Source: UBA2821 sp902763335
GTDB lineage: Bacteria > Bacillota > Clostridia > Lachnospirales > Lachnospiraceae
Strand: one strand, 5' to 3'
DNA length: 64,000 nt
NCBI GenBank assembly: GCA_052066835.1
Contig: JBQHRJ010000009.1
The stretch's first letter is position 1; every line of letters begins with the position of its first letter. The notes beneath the pieces are model-generated. The model ran no database searches, had not been told where the DNA came from, and saw nothing but the letters and a program-made list of their open reading frames with translations. A program made the position numbers and the translations under genes. Below are positions 33,631 to 43,006 of this stretch, one piece after another.

Positions 33631-34368
33631 TTACTTTGTGTTCCTGTAAGTAGTCATTAATTCGTCAAGCTCAGTAAGAAGACAGTCAACTCTTCCGTAG
33701 AACGCATCATTGTTTGCCGGATTATCAAAGTTATCCCTGATATTCTGGAGCTCTGAAATGACGCTGTCAAGACGTTTCTTGCCGCTTCCGTCAGCATATA
33801 ACATATAACGGCTTCTTTCATTTTCTTCAGGAGTCATTTTCTTAAGTACAAGCTGTACACTTGGTTTTTCACCTATATATCTGTATGTGATGGAAGGTGA
33901 AGCATGATTAAAGAGGTTCTGGAGATAGTATATATCACCTGTCTCTTTGTAATAACGCCATGCAAATGTTTTTCTCATTGTCTGTGCGCCGATAGAGCCG
34001 ATACCGATAGATTTACCGGCAGCCTTAAATATTCTGTAAGCCTGTTCTCTTGAGAGAGGCTGTGTTGAGCCTGCGTAACCTGTGATGAGATAATCATCCG
34101 GTTTTTTGTTTGCTGTGTATTCAGTGATGATTTTCTGCACATCCTCAGGAATGTTAAATGTACGTTTAATATTTTTTGTTCCGATAGAAACTGTTATAGA
34201 TGACTTTCCGGCTATATCTTTTACCTTGAATTTCAGGATATCCTGAAGCTGAAGTCCTGTACCTACTCCAATCTCAAACATGATATAGTATTTATCATCA
34301 TTTTTTCTAAGTGCTTTTTTAAAATTTTCAAGTGTTTCGTCTTCTTTAATAGGTGCTACCCAATTCAT
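33631..34368 (-). CDS. Tyrosine recombinase-like protein with altered catalytic residues
   Basis: A 245-residue protein with the catalytic domain fold of phage-integrase/XerCD enzymes but no N-terminal DNA-binding (SAM-like) domain. Expected active-site positions: the first Arg is Gln (GTGLQLQDIL, Q40), the beta-hairpin Lys is K65, the HxLR box reads QTMRK (Q129, R132, K133), H155 is in FNHAS, and the Tyr is probably Y164 (ITYRYIG). So one catalytic Arg and one His are replaced. After about residue 170 there is an extra helical tail. GGAG precedes the ATG. It may be a domesticated, inactive DNA-binding relative rather than an active integrase. The adjacent exonuclease gene is probably co-transcribed. 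Confidence 0.72.
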   Translation of the reverse strand: MNWVAPIKEDETLENFKKALRKNDDKYYIMFEIGVGTGLQLQDILKFKVKDIAGKSSITVSIGTKNIKRTFNIPEDVQKIITEYTANKKPDDYLITGYAGSTQPLSREQAYRIFKAAGKSIGIGSIGAQTMRKTFAWRYYKETGDIYYLQNLFNHASPSITYRYIGEKPSVQLVLKKMTPEENERSRYMLYADGSGKKRLDSVISELQNIRDNFDNPANNDAFYGRVDCLLTELDELMTTYRNTK

Positions 34369-34411
34369 AATTAATCTCCAATCTTTTAATATATTTTGTT
34401 ATATGTTTAAA

Positions 34412-35776
34412 TTAATGGTTTCTTTTACGGTTTTTTCTGTTTCGTCTCCGTTTGGAGTTCAGTCTGTATCTGACTATAAAAAATACTGCCAGAGTGATGA
34501 TGATGATTATTGCTGTAATTATTATTACTTTTATAATGACAGTCAGAACGGATGTGTTCTCTTTGTTCTTATGTTTTAAATGTTTTATGGCATCAGGACC
34601 GAGTTTAAATGAACAGAAGATATCCGGATTTGTTGATAATCGTGTATTTCCGAGTTCTACATCATTATATGTATAGTGAATCTCAGGTGAGGTTACGGAT
34701 GATTCCACGCTGCTTTTTACATCTGCAAATGATATGGATGCAGGAAGTATCAGGTTATCGTCTGCATTAAGTGAATACAGAGAGTTTTTTAAGTTGTATG
34801 TAGTGTCGGTTGATGCAAGATTAACGGACTGACAATTACTGAAGCCGTAATCAAGAAGAAGTCTTGTATCATTGTAAACATTTGCGGAGTTACTTTTCAT
34901 AACTACTGATATAAGAGTTATGCCGTTTCGTTTTGCAAATGTAACAAGAGTATTACCTGACTGGTCTACATAGCCTGTCTTACCTCCGAGAATGCCTTCA
35001 TAATAATTCTTATTATTTTCATAAAGCATCTTGTGTCTGTTTCCTATTGTTCGCGGTTCGGCCACGAGGTTTGTCGGAGGAATAGTATATATTGTTTTGC
35101 TTTCAATATCAAGAAAATCCTGATTAGATGCTGCGGCTCTGGTTATTCTTGCCATGTCGTAACATGTTGTGTAGTGATTTTCGTTAAACAGTCCGCTTGG
35201 ATTTGTAAAATGCGTATTTAATGCACCGGCTCTTTTAGCACGGTCATTCATCATATCCGCAAATACATCCAGCGCTGTAATTGAAGCATCATAATCTTTC
35301 CCCCGGGCATCTAAATCTGCTATTTTATTTTTGTATGCATCTGTCTGCATGGCAACATGTTCGCCGGCAGCATTTGCACATTCGTTTGCCGAAGCAAGCA
35401 TTACACCTCTCAGACAGTCATATACCGACAGTTGTTCATTTTCACGCATTCCGATGTGTGCATCTCCGTATACCAGAGAATAAACATCATAGTGGGAAAA
35501 TGTAATCATGTCATCAAGTTTACAGTTTTCAAGTGTAAGAAGTGTTGTCATAATCTTGGTTATACTTGCAGGATACATTTTGTTGTGCATATTTTTGTTA
35601 TACAAAACTGTTCCTGTGGATAATTCCATGACAACGCCGGCTTCGGCAACTATTTCCGGTGGAGCAGGAAGCAGTGACGAGATGTCAGATGACTCGGCCG
35701 CATAAACTGTATCAGACATGACACATGCCGACAGAAAGATGAGCAGGCTCAAAACGTAGCAAATAAATCTTTTCAT
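34412..35776 (-). CDS. dacF: D-alanyl-D-alanine carboxypeptidase (S11 family, DacF-like)
   Basis: 454 residues. The signal peptide (FICYVLSLLIFLSACVMSDTVYA) is followed by a penicillin-binding carboxypeptidase domain with SxxK in YPASITKIMT, SxN in LASANECAN and KTG in GGKTGYVDQSGN. It should remove the terminal D-Ala from peptidoglycan stem peptides outside the membrane. A C-terminal transmembrane helix (VIIKVIIITAIIIIITLAVFFI) with a very basic tail would anchor it, unlike the amphipathic anchor of classic DacA. The ATG at 35776 has GGAG 6 bases upstream; a TTG at 35788 overlaps that site. It lies 63 bases after the V-ATPase operon. Confidence 0.92.
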   Translation of the reverse strand: MKRFICYVLSLLIFLSACVMSDTVYAAESSDISSLLPAPPEIVAEAGVVMELSTGTVLYNKNMHNKMYPASITKIMTTLLTLENCKLDDMITFSHYDVYSLVYGDAHIGMRENEQLSVYDCLRGVMLASANECANAAGEHVAMQTDAYKNKIADLDARGKDYDASITALDVFADMMNDRAKRAGALNTHFTNPSGLFNENHYTTCYDMARITRAAASNQDFLDIESKTIYTIPPTNLVAEPRTIGNRHKMLYENNKNYYEGILGGKTGYVDQSGNTLVTFAKRNGITLISVVMKSNSANVYNDTRLLLDYGFSNCQSVNLASTDTTYNLKNSLYSLNADDNLILPASISFADVKSSVESSVTSPEIHYTYNDVELGNTRLSTNPDIFCSFKLGPDAIKHLKHKNKENTSVLTVIIKVIIITAIIIIITLAVFFIVRYRLNSKRRRNRKNRKRNH

Positions 35777-35839
35777 AATAATCTCCAATGTAAAATGTCT
35801 AAAATAGTAAGCTAATTATACTATAATCTATATGTGATT

Positions 35840-36466
35840 TCAACCATTCTTTTCTTTTGTGCTTTTAATAACTTTAAGCCTTGTAAATTCTTCACGTTCT
35901 TTTTCTTCCAAAAATTCAGAAATTGATTTTTCGAGTTTTTCATAATTTGGAATGGTTATATTCTGAAGAGCATTAGCTCTTTTCTGGGTTTTCTTGATAT
36001 TGTAGGCAAGTCTGTAGGCAGAATTTTCTATCATGGACAGGCGGATTGTGAGAGTCTTAACCCGTTCAAAATGTTTCTTTGCCTCATCAAGAGACTCGCT
36101 TGTAGTGGAAAAGGCGTATACAGGGGTATTGCTTTCGGTGTTGTCTGTCTCGACAAGCGGAATTTCAGTACCCATGATACTCCTTGTTTTGATACTTATT
36201 GAAGTGTCTATAGGGACGGCATTGGCAAATGATGCCACTTCGTTAATGCCCATCTCAATGTTAGCACGCTGCAATGCCATGTATGCATCAGAAAATGTTT
36301 TGTCAATTTCACTCTGGATTTCTTCAGCCTGAGATATAAGGTTCATAAGCTCACGGATAAGAATGTTACGTTTTTTATCCATGAGTTCATAACCCTGTTT
36401 TGCCAGTCTGAGTGAATTTTTTGCCTGTATTAAGTTACCTTTGGTTGGAAATGATTTTAAATCCAT
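35840..36466 (-). CDS. atpD: V-type ATPase subunit D
   Basis: A 208-residue central-stalk subunit, long and helical (coiled coil at both ends), with the family start FPTKGNLIQAKNSLRLAKQGYELMDKKRNILIRELM. Together with F it forms the rotor inside the A3B3 head. Last gene of the nine-gene V-ATPase operon. AGGA lies upstream. Length normal. Confidence 0.94.
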   Translation of the reverse strand: MDLKSFPTKGNLIQAKNSLRLAKQGYELMDKKRNILIRELMNLISQAEEIQSEIDKTFSDAYMALQRANIEMGINEVASFANAVPIDTSISIKTRSIMGTEIPLVETDNTESNTPVYAFSTTSESLDEAKKHFERVKTLTIRLSMIENSAYRLAYNIKKTQKRANALQNITIPNYEKLEKSISEFLEEKEREEFTRLKVIKSTKEKNG

Positions 36467-36515
36467 AAGCCCGGTTCCTTTCTGATACCTATAAATAATG
36501 TTTTACAGATAAAAA

Positions 36516-37889
36516 TTAGTAGTATTTTTCGATAAGTTTTGTATCTATACGGTCCAGTTCTTCTTTTGGAAGCATGTGAAGAAGTTTCCATCCGATATCA
36601 AGAGTAGTGATAACATCTCTGTTTTCGGTTTCTGTCTGGCTGACAAATTCTTTTTCAAATGCTTTACCAAATTCAAGATATTTCTTGTCTGATGCGGATA
36701 ATTCATCTTCACCTATAACTGATGCAAGCGCCCTTGCATCTCCGACTTTCGCATATGAAGAGAAAAGCTGGTTGGCAACAGACTGATGGTCTTCTCTGGT
36801 ATATCCCTCACCTATACCGTCTTTCATCAGACGTGAAAGAGAAGGGAGTACATTTATAGGCGGATAGATGGACTGGCCGTGCAGACCACGGTCGAGAACT
36901 ATCTGTCCCTCTGTAATGTATCCTGTCAGGTCAGGAATAGGGTGGGTGATGTCATCGTTTGGCATGGTAAGTATAGGTATCTGTGTAACTGAACCGGTGG
37001 AATTTTTGACTATTCCCGCACGTTCATATATGGCTGCCAGTTCACTGTAGAGATAACCCGGATAACCTTTTCGTGACGGTATCTCACCTTTTGATGAAGA
37101 TACCTCACGCATAGCCTCGGCAAATGATGTCATGTCTGTCAGTATGACAAGTACATGTTTTCCTTTGTCAAATGCAAGATATTCGGCAGCCGTAAGTGCT
37201 ACCTTTGGCGTTATGAGACGCTCGACAACCGGATCATTTGCAAGATTTAAGAACATTACAACGTGATTTAATACGCCGCTTTCTTCAAATGTCCGTCTGA
37301 AAAATTCGGCAACATCATATTTTACGCCCATAGCGGCAAATATAACAACAAGTTCATCATCAGAATCATCTCCGAGAGAAGCCTGTTTAACTATCTGGGC
37401 AGCCAGTCTGTCATGTGGGAGACCGTTGCCTGAGAAGATAGGAAGCTTCTGACCGCGGATAAGTGTGGTCAGACCGTCGATGGCGGAGATACCGGTTCGT
37501 ATATAGTTACGCGGGTATTCACGTTCTACGGGATTAAGCGGTTTGCCGTTTACGTCTCTTTTACATTCCGGTTCTATGGTTCCTAGTCCGTCTATCGGTC
37601 TTCCGATTCCGTCAAATGTCCTGCCTAAAATGTCCATGGACAGAGGAAATTCGAGCGGGTGACCGGTAAATTTGGTGTGTGTATTTAAAAGAGAGAGGTT
37701 TTCAGAGCCTTCAAATATCTGAATAACGGCTTTGTCCTCATATACTTCAATTATTTTTCCTAATTTTTTTGTTCTGGCATCATCATCTACCCTGAGTTCA
37801 ACGATTTCGTCGTATGCAGCACCTTTGACACCGTCAATGGCTACCAGAGGTCCTTTGATACGGCTGAGTCCTAAGTATTCAATTCCCAT
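36516..37889 (-). CDS. atpB: V-type ATPase subunit B
   Basis: A 457-residue non-catalytic nucleotide-binding subunit of the A3B3 head. Family blocks are seen: EFPLSMDILGRTFDGIGRPID, NYIRTGISAIDGLTTLIRGQKLPIFSGNGLPHDRLAAQI (a degenerate P-loop lacking GKT, as normal for B) and LTDMTSFAEAMREVSSSKGEIPSRKGYPGYLYSELA. It lies between the A and D genes. Confidence 0.97.
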   Translation of the reverse strand: MGIEYLGLSRIKGPLVAIDGVKGAAYDEIVELRVDDDARTKKLGKIIEVYEDKAVIQIFEGSENLSLLNTHTKFTGHPLEFPLSMDILGRTFDGIGRPIDGLGTIEPECKRDVNGKPLNPVEREYPRNYIRTGISAIDGLTTLIRGQKLPIFSGNGLPHDRLAAQIVKQASLGDDSDDELVVIFAAMGVKYDVAEFFRRTFEESGVLNHVVMFLNLANDPVVERLITPKVALTAAEYLAFDKGKHVLVILTDMTSFAEAMREVSSSKGEIPSRKGYPGYLYSELAAIYERAGIVKNSTGSVTQIPILTMPNDDITHPIPDLTGYITEGQIVLDRGLHGQSIYPPINVLPSLSRLMKDGIGEGYTREDHQSVANQLFSSYAKVGDARALASVIGEDELSASDKKYLEFGKAFEKEFVSQTETENRDVITTLDIGWKLLHMLPKEELDRIDTKLIEKYY

Positions 37890-37922
37890 AAGTATTCACA
37901 TACCTTTCGAAGTTTTAGTTTA

Positions 37923-39695
37923 TCATCCATTTTTTCTTATGACTTCATCATAGAAATCATCTATATAAGTTTTGTATTTATCAAAATATTCAAGGTGGTC
38001 ATTAGGAATGTCATATTTAATGGCAATGACCCTGTCAAATATATTACTTTCCTTTAAAACGGACATAGGCATACCGATAGATATAAGAGCCTTTGCACGT
38101 TTATCGAGGTAGAGTATGGTTCTCATCATCAGAAGCTGTTTCTTTAACGGAACGCAGGTATCATCCTTGTGAAATGCATTCTGCTGTAAGAATCCGAGAC
38201 GGATTACCCTTGCAATCTCCAATGTAAGTTTCTGGTCATCAGGAAGAACATCACTTCCGATAAGTTTTACTATCTCTATAAGGCTGCTTTCCTGATTGAG
38301 AATGGCAAGTAATGAATTTCTGTACGGAATGAAATCCGGACTTACATTTTCATCGTACCATGGAGCAAGATCGTTCACATATTCACTGTAGCTGGTGAGC
38401 CAGTGAATGGCAGGAAAGTGTCTTGCGTATGCGAGGGATTTATCGAGTCCCCAGAAACATCTGACGAAACGTTTAGTATTCTGCGTAACAGGTTCGGAGA
38501 AGTCTCCTCCCTGTGGAGATACGGCGCCGATAATGGATACTGAACCTTCTGTATGGTTGAGATTTTCCACATATCCGGCTCTCTCGTAAAATGCAGAAAG
38601 TTTGCTTGCCAGATAAGCAGGGAAACCTTCTTCTGCAGGCATTTCCTCAAGTCTGCCTGACAATTCTCTTAAAGCTTCCGCCCAACGTGATGTGGAATCC
38701 GCCATGATGGCAACATGATAACCCATATCCCTGTAGTATTCGGCAAGGGTTATTCCGGTATAAATGCTTGCTTCTCTGGCTGCAACCGGCATATTTGACG
38801 TATTTGCAATAAGGGTTGTGCGGTACATTAATGGATTTCCTGATTTTGGATCTTTTAATTTTGAGAAATCCTCAAGAACCTCTGTCATCTCATTTCCACG
38901 TTCGCCACATCCTATATATATGATAATGTCTGCGTCAGACCATTTGGCTATCTGATGCTGTGACATGGTTTTTCCGGTTCCGAATCCGCCCGGAATGGCA
39001 GCCGTACCGCCCTTGGCTATAGGGAACAGAGTGTCAAGTATTCGCTGTCCGGTGACAAGCGGAATGGATGACGGATGTTTTCCTGATATCGGACGCGGTA
39101 CACGGATTGGCCATTTCTGGGCAAGTGTAAGGTCACGTTTTGAACCGTCTTTAAGTTCTATAGTTGCTATTTTGTCATTTATCGTATATTCGCCATCAGA
39201 GGCAGTCCATATTACTTTTCCCTCGACATAAGGCGGAACCATGGATTTGTGTGTGACCGCAGGTGTCTCAGGCACGGTGGCAATGATAGTGCCTCCGTAT
39301 ATATAGTCGCCTTCCTTTATGGTTATGTGGGTATTCCATTTACGTTCTGTATCCAGTGAATCTACGGATATACCTCTTGAAATGTATATGCCTGACTGTT
39401 CGGCAATACTTTTTAGCGGTCTCTCGATACCGTCAAATATATTGTTTATGATTCCCGGAGCAAGAGTGACGAATATGGCACTTCCTGTTGAATATACGAT
39501 ATCACCCGGTTTTAGTCCGGAGGTTTCTTCGTATACCTGAATGGTAGTAATGTCTGAGGTGAGAGCTATGATTTCACCGACAAGCTTTTCAGGACCGACA
39601 AATACCATTTCGCCCATTTTAAATGCAGTTTTTCCTTTTATATAGACAACCGGACCGTTTATTCCGTATATTGTGCCGGTGTAAGTATTATTCAT
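37923..39695 (-). CDS. atpA: V-type ATPase catalytic subunit A
   Basis: 590 residues. The P-loop is GGFGTGKTM, followed by CGERGNEMTEVLEDF and MADSTSRWAEALRELSGRLEEMPAEEGFPAYL with the catalytic glutamate region. The non-homologous insert characteristic of V/A-type A subunits is present. It hydrolyses or makes ATP in the head. AGGAGG lies 7 bases before the ATG. It is followed by the B gene. Confidence 0.97.
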   Translation of the reverse strand: MNNTYTGTIYGINGPVVYIKGKTAFKMGEMVFVGPEKLVGEIIALTSDITTIQVYEETSGLKPGDIVYSTGSAIFVTLAPGIINNIFDGIERPLKSIAEQSGIYISRGISVDSLDTERKWNTHITIKEGDYIYGGTIIATVPETPAVTHKSMVPPYVEGKVIWTASDGEYTINDKIATIELKDGSKRDLTLAQKWPIRVPRPISGKHPSSIPLVTGQRILDTLFPIAKGGTAAIPGGFGTGKTMSQHQIAKWSDADIIIYIGCGERGNEMTEVLEDFSKLKDPKSGNPLMYRTTLIANTSNMPVAAREASIYTGITLAEYYRDMGYHVAIMADSTSRWAEALRELSGRLEEMPAEEGFPAYLASKLSAFYERAGYVENLNHTEGSVSIIGAVSPQGGDFSEPVTQNTKRFVRCFWGLDKSLAYARHFPAIHWLTSYSEYVNDLAPWYDENVSPDFIPYRNSLLAILNQESSLIEIVKLIGSDVLPDDQKLTLEIARVIRLGFLQQNAFHKDDTCVPLKKQLLMMRTILYLDKRAKALISIGMPMSVLKESNIFDRVIAIKYDIPNDHLEYFDKYKTYIDDFYDEVIRKNG

Positions 39696-39707
39696 TGGAG
39701 CAACCTC

Positions 39708-40280
39708 CTAACAATTGATTCTGTAGTCATCTTTGATTTCTGATAGTTTTGTTTCAAATGTTTCATCGATAAGGATGTTTTTCGATGGAATGACAGCGCG
39801 TATTCCGCCGCCAAATTTAAAATCATTTATCTGTATGTCATTTTTTGATGCGTCAGATAATGTGTCTTTCAAATCTGAATCATCTTCGTCAATGTAAATC
39901 TGAATTTCATCGCCGTCTGCAATCTTTTTGCAGTCATTGATAAGAGAAACGAGAAGATTAATATAATCTTTGGTTTTTCTAAAGCCGGACAGTTTAAGTT
40001 CCACTTCATTAAAAAGCTGATCTTTATAACTGTTTGCCTTTAGCGTGACTTCACGTTTTAATTCGGCCTCAGTGTCTGACACTTCTTTTTTGATGTTTTT
40101 TCTGATAATCGTCTTTTTGGTTTCCAAAGTCGATTTTGCGGCAGCCTCGGCTTCTTTTTGGTGATTATCAAATATTTCATCAAGACCGGCCTTGTATTTA
40201 TCAAGTATATCTGAGGACTGGCTGTCAGCCGCCTGTATGGATATTTCTCTAAAGTGATTTAATTTTTTTTCGGTATTCAA
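39708..40280 (-). CDS. atpE: V-type ATPase subunit E
   Basis: 190 residues, a peripheral-stalk subunit with a long N-terminal coiled coil rich in Lys, Glu and Ala and a C-terminal globular part (IQIYIDEDDSDLKDTL...FGGGIRAVIPSKNILIDETFETKLSEI), typical of the family. GAGGTG lies 7-8 bases before the TTG at 40280. A GTG at 40289 overlaps that site, so the TTG is preferred. Confidence 0.88.
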   Translation of the reverse strand: MNTEKKLNHFREISIQAADSQSSDILDKYKAGLDEIFDNHQKEAEAAAKSTLETKKTIIRKNIKKEVSDTEAELKREVTLKANSYKDQLFNEVELKLSGFRKTKDYINLLVSLINDCKKIADGDEIQIYIDEDDSDLKDTLSDASKNDIQINDFKFGGGIRAVIPSKNILIDETFETKLSEIKDDYRINC

Positions 40281-40303
40281 TGGTGTCACCTCACTATAGT
40301 GTG

Positions 40304-40612
40304 TTAAAGTTTCAGCCCGATGGCTTCATTTACATATGCAGTGATAAAGTCAGATCTGCGGCCGGTACCGTGTCTGTCCGGAATCTCTACAAGAAGCGGC
40401 TGCTTCCGGTTAAGCTTGATATCATCTACGATATCCGGAAATTCACGGCTTAACTTTTCGGTAATAAGTATTATACCGATGGAAGTGTCGGCTAAAGCAG
40501 ATTTGAAAGCATCTTTTATTTCATTACGGGTGTGTACAACACATCCGTCGATACCGGCAAGTCTCATACCGGTACGAGTATCAACATTGTCACTAATAAG
40601 AAAAAATTTCAT
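40304..40612 (-). CDS. atpF: V-type ATPase subunit F
   Basis: A 102-residue Rossmann-like central-stalk subunit: MKFFLISDNVDTRTGMRLAG at the start, IGIILITEKLSREFPDIVDDIKLNRKQPLLVEIPDRHG after it. It binds subunit D. AGGAG precedes the ATG. It lies 8 bases after K and 23 bases before E. Confidence 0.93.
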   Translation of the reverse strand: MKFFLISDNVDTRTGMRLAGIDGCVVHTRNEIKDAFKSALADTSIGIILITEKLSREFPDIVDDIKLNRKQPLLVEIPDRHGTGRRSDFITAYVNEAIGLKL

Positions 40613-40620
40613 ATCCGCTC

Positions 40621-41055
40621 CTAAAGTTTACCTATTATCATGAAAGAAATAATGAATCCGTACAAACATACACCTTCAGCAAGACCTACGAAGATAAGTG
40701 ACTTACCTAATACGGAAGAATCCTCGCTGATAGCACCCAAAGCTGCGCTTGCGGCATTGGCAACGGCGATACCTCCGCCTATACCTGAAAGTCCTGTGGC
40801 AAGTGCTGCACCTATATATCCCAGTCCGGCAGCTATGCCTGTGGCTCCGCCTGAAGTAGTGGTTTCAGCCGCCATAGCAGTGCCTGTGAAAAGTACTATC
40901 TGTGATATAATCAGTATTCCGAAAAAAGCGATTACATTAAGTGCCAGAGCTTTTTTATATCTTCCTCTGGATTTCTCTCCCATTGCGTAAGCTGCGAAAG
41001 GAATAACTATGCTAAGTAATAGTGCGATTGATAAACAAATTTTAACTGTCAACAT
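40621..41055 (-). CDS. atpK: V-type ATPase subunit K (proteolipid ring)
   Basis: 144 residues, four hydrophobic segments: an N-terminal hairpin without an acidic residue and a C-terminal hairpin (GLGYIGAALATGLSGIGGGIAVA; FVGLAEGVCLYGFIISFMI) holding the ion-binding Glu in GLAEG. The ring of these subunits carries ions across the membrane. The ligand Gln that Na+-type rings of the Enterococcus kind have in the preceding helix is Gly here (GIGGG), so ion choice is open. The ATG at 41055 has GGAGG upstream; the longer frame does not. Confidence 0.92.
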   Translation of the reverse strand: MLTVKICLSIALLLSIVIPFAAYAMGEKSRGRYKKALALNVIAFFGILIISQIVLFTGTAMAAETTTSGGATGIAAGLGYIGAALATGLSGIGGGIAVANAASAALGAISEDSSVLGKSLIFVGLAEGVCLYGFIISFMIIGKL

Positions 41056-41080
41056 GTTGTGACCTCCTCTTATAAATATT

Positions 41081-43006
41081 TTATCTTGTGCCACGGAATG
41101 GCTTAAATTCTCTTCCTGTTCCTGAATAGAAACGGCTGAACATTTCGTAAAATTCCAGTCTTAAGACCTGAATACCTACGATGAGTCCTTCCATACCCAT
41201 TACAAGAAGATTTCCGAGTATTATAACTACAATGTTCGGTGAACCGCTTTCTGCGCCTGCAAGCATCATTACGACTTCCATCATGGCAGCATGGCTGACT
41301 GCAAATGCACCCACACGGACGAATGAAAGTGTGTTTGAAAAATAGCTTAACAGCACTTCAAACAGTTCAAAAAATGTCTGGGTAAGGAACATACCCACAC
41401 CGCCTTCTATCAGTTTGTCATTTTTCTTAATCAGATGTGTGAGCGGTTCTTTTAACGCTATAAGTATAAGCGGTATAATAAACATTATAACTAAAACAGC
41501 CGTAGCCGGAAGTGTATGTCCGGTCATATAAAGAATAATGGTTGATATGGCGGCTGCATAGAATACAAAACCTGCCACGCCATTTGTGTCAAACAGCATA
41601 TTTCCCGTATCTTTACTTATTATACGGTTTATGATATTGAACACCATGGATATAAGTATGAGTCCCATTCCGAGAATGATGGCAAATATAAATATGGTAT
41701 TCAGTGAACCGACTAACGGCATTTTGCTTATATTTTCAGCGGGTCTGAGCCATATAGGTTTTATAATGTCTTCAAAACCGAATATACTTCCGAACATAAA
41801 ACCGAATATGGTGGAAAATATTCCGGCACATGAGATGATGGCTGCCAGATCCATTTTTTTGACTTTGTACAGTATCAGTCCGCCTATAAACAGGCACAAT
41901 CCCTGACCGACATCACCAAACATTATTCCAAATATAAATGAATAAGTAATGGCAACAAAAATAGTCGGGTCAAATTCGCTGTAATCGGGAAGCCCGTACA
42001 TTTTCACATACATTTCAAATGGACGAAATACGGCCGGATTTTTTAATTTGGTTGGCGGCTTCTTGGCGTGATGTTCACTCGGCTCTTCAAAAATGCATAT
42101 AATATCCTTATCATCAGTAAGATCATCTGCCAGTGCGTCTGCGTCAGATTTGCTGATCCATCCGCAGATAATGTAAAATGTGGTGCCGTCAGCATTTGTC
42201 TTGGCTGCCATCTTACGGACATCAAAGTTTTCATAGGCTGTGCGGATTCTCTGGTGGGCAGAGAGTATGATATCTTTGTCCTTAACAAGATATTCTGCCA
42301 GTTCTGACTTGATATCCGAGAGCCTTGTGTTCAGTTCGTCGAGTTTTGCAAGTATGTTTGCACACACCTTCTGCGGTGTCCCACGAGAAGGGTCAGGTAT
42401 AAATGTCTCTTCAAAATGCAGCGATGTGCAGATGGCATCAACCTTATCACATTCTATAAGCGGAACGAAGTACAGACACCATACATATTTGCCATCATCA
42501 CGACTTTTAATGTAAATCAGTGATGGATTGTTGTTTGAGAATTCCTCAAATATTCCATAGCTTTCTTTTGGTATTCTGCCAAATCTGTATTTGATGTTTT
42601 TGAAACCTAAAATGGCTGACATATCACATTTTAAATCAATAAATGGTGATATGTGGTCATATTCAGTCTGAAGATCTGATATCTGCTTTTCAAGTTCTGA
42701 GATATCGTGCTGCTTGGCATGAATATCATCCGTAATGGTACAAATCTTACGGTTAGCCGTATCGACATTCATATCGATGGTGGTGTCTAAGGTTTGGTCA
42801 TTTAACAGAGAGACTACCTCGGATGAGCGAGATACCATATCTTTGTATGGATTTGCTTCAACATAAGGCTTCAGTCCTTTGGCTGAATTCCATTCAGTCA
42901 GTGCATTTTCAAGGTGAATCTCGTATTTTGACAGATAATTGTTGACCACACGGTCTATGTCATCTGTCGGTCCGGTCAGACTTACAAATTTCATTTTTTC
43001 AATCAA
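41081..43006 (-). CDS. atpI: V-type ATPase subunit I (stator)
   Basis: 641 residues, the large subunit a homolog. The N-terminal half is cytoplasmic with coiled coils (1-330); the C-terminal half has about seven transmembrane helices (TYSFIFGIMFGDVGQGLCLFIGGLI onward). The ion-channel helix with its essential Arg is probably near LRLEFYEMFSRFYSGTGREFKPF, the usual family ending. It starts at a TTG behind GGAGG and overlaps the end of the C gene by four bases. Confidence 0.95.
   Translation of the reverse strand: MIEKMKFVSLTGPTDDIDRVVNNYLSKYEIHLENALTEWNSAKGLKPYVEANPYKDMVSRSSEVVSLLNDQTLDTTIDMNVDTANRKICTITDDIHAKQHDISELEKQISDLQTEYDHISPFIDLKCDMSAILGFKNIKYRFGRIPKESYGIFEEFSNNNPSLIYIKSRDDGKYVWCLYFVPLIECDKVDAICTSLHFEETFIPDPSRGTPQKVCANILAKLDELNTRLSDIKSELAEYLVKDKDIILSAHQRIRTAYENFDVRKMAAKTNADGTTFYIICGWISKSDADALADDLTDDKDIICIFEEPSEHHAKKPPTKLKNPAVFRPFEMYVKMYGLPDYSEFDPTIFVAITYSFIFGIMFGDVGQGLCLFIGGLILYKVKKMDLAAIISCAGIFSTIFGFMFGSIFGFEDIIKPIWLRPAENISKMPLVGSLNTIFIFAIILGMGLILISMVFNIINRIISKDTGNMLFDTNGVAGFVFYAAAISTIILYMTGHTLPATAVLVIMFIIPLILIALKEPLTHLIKKNDKLIEGGVGMFLTQTFFELFEVLLSYFSNTLSFVRVGAFAVSHAAMMEVVMMLAGAESGSPNIVVIILGNLLVMGMEGLIVGIQVLRLEFYEMFSRFYSGTGREFKPFRGTR

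Noticed and set aside
32478..34368. tRNA-Arg plus the integrase-like gene as a genomic island boundary
   Set aside because: The recombinase-like protein lacks catalytic residues, and no second copy of the tRNA 3' end is visible; the genes around it are core.
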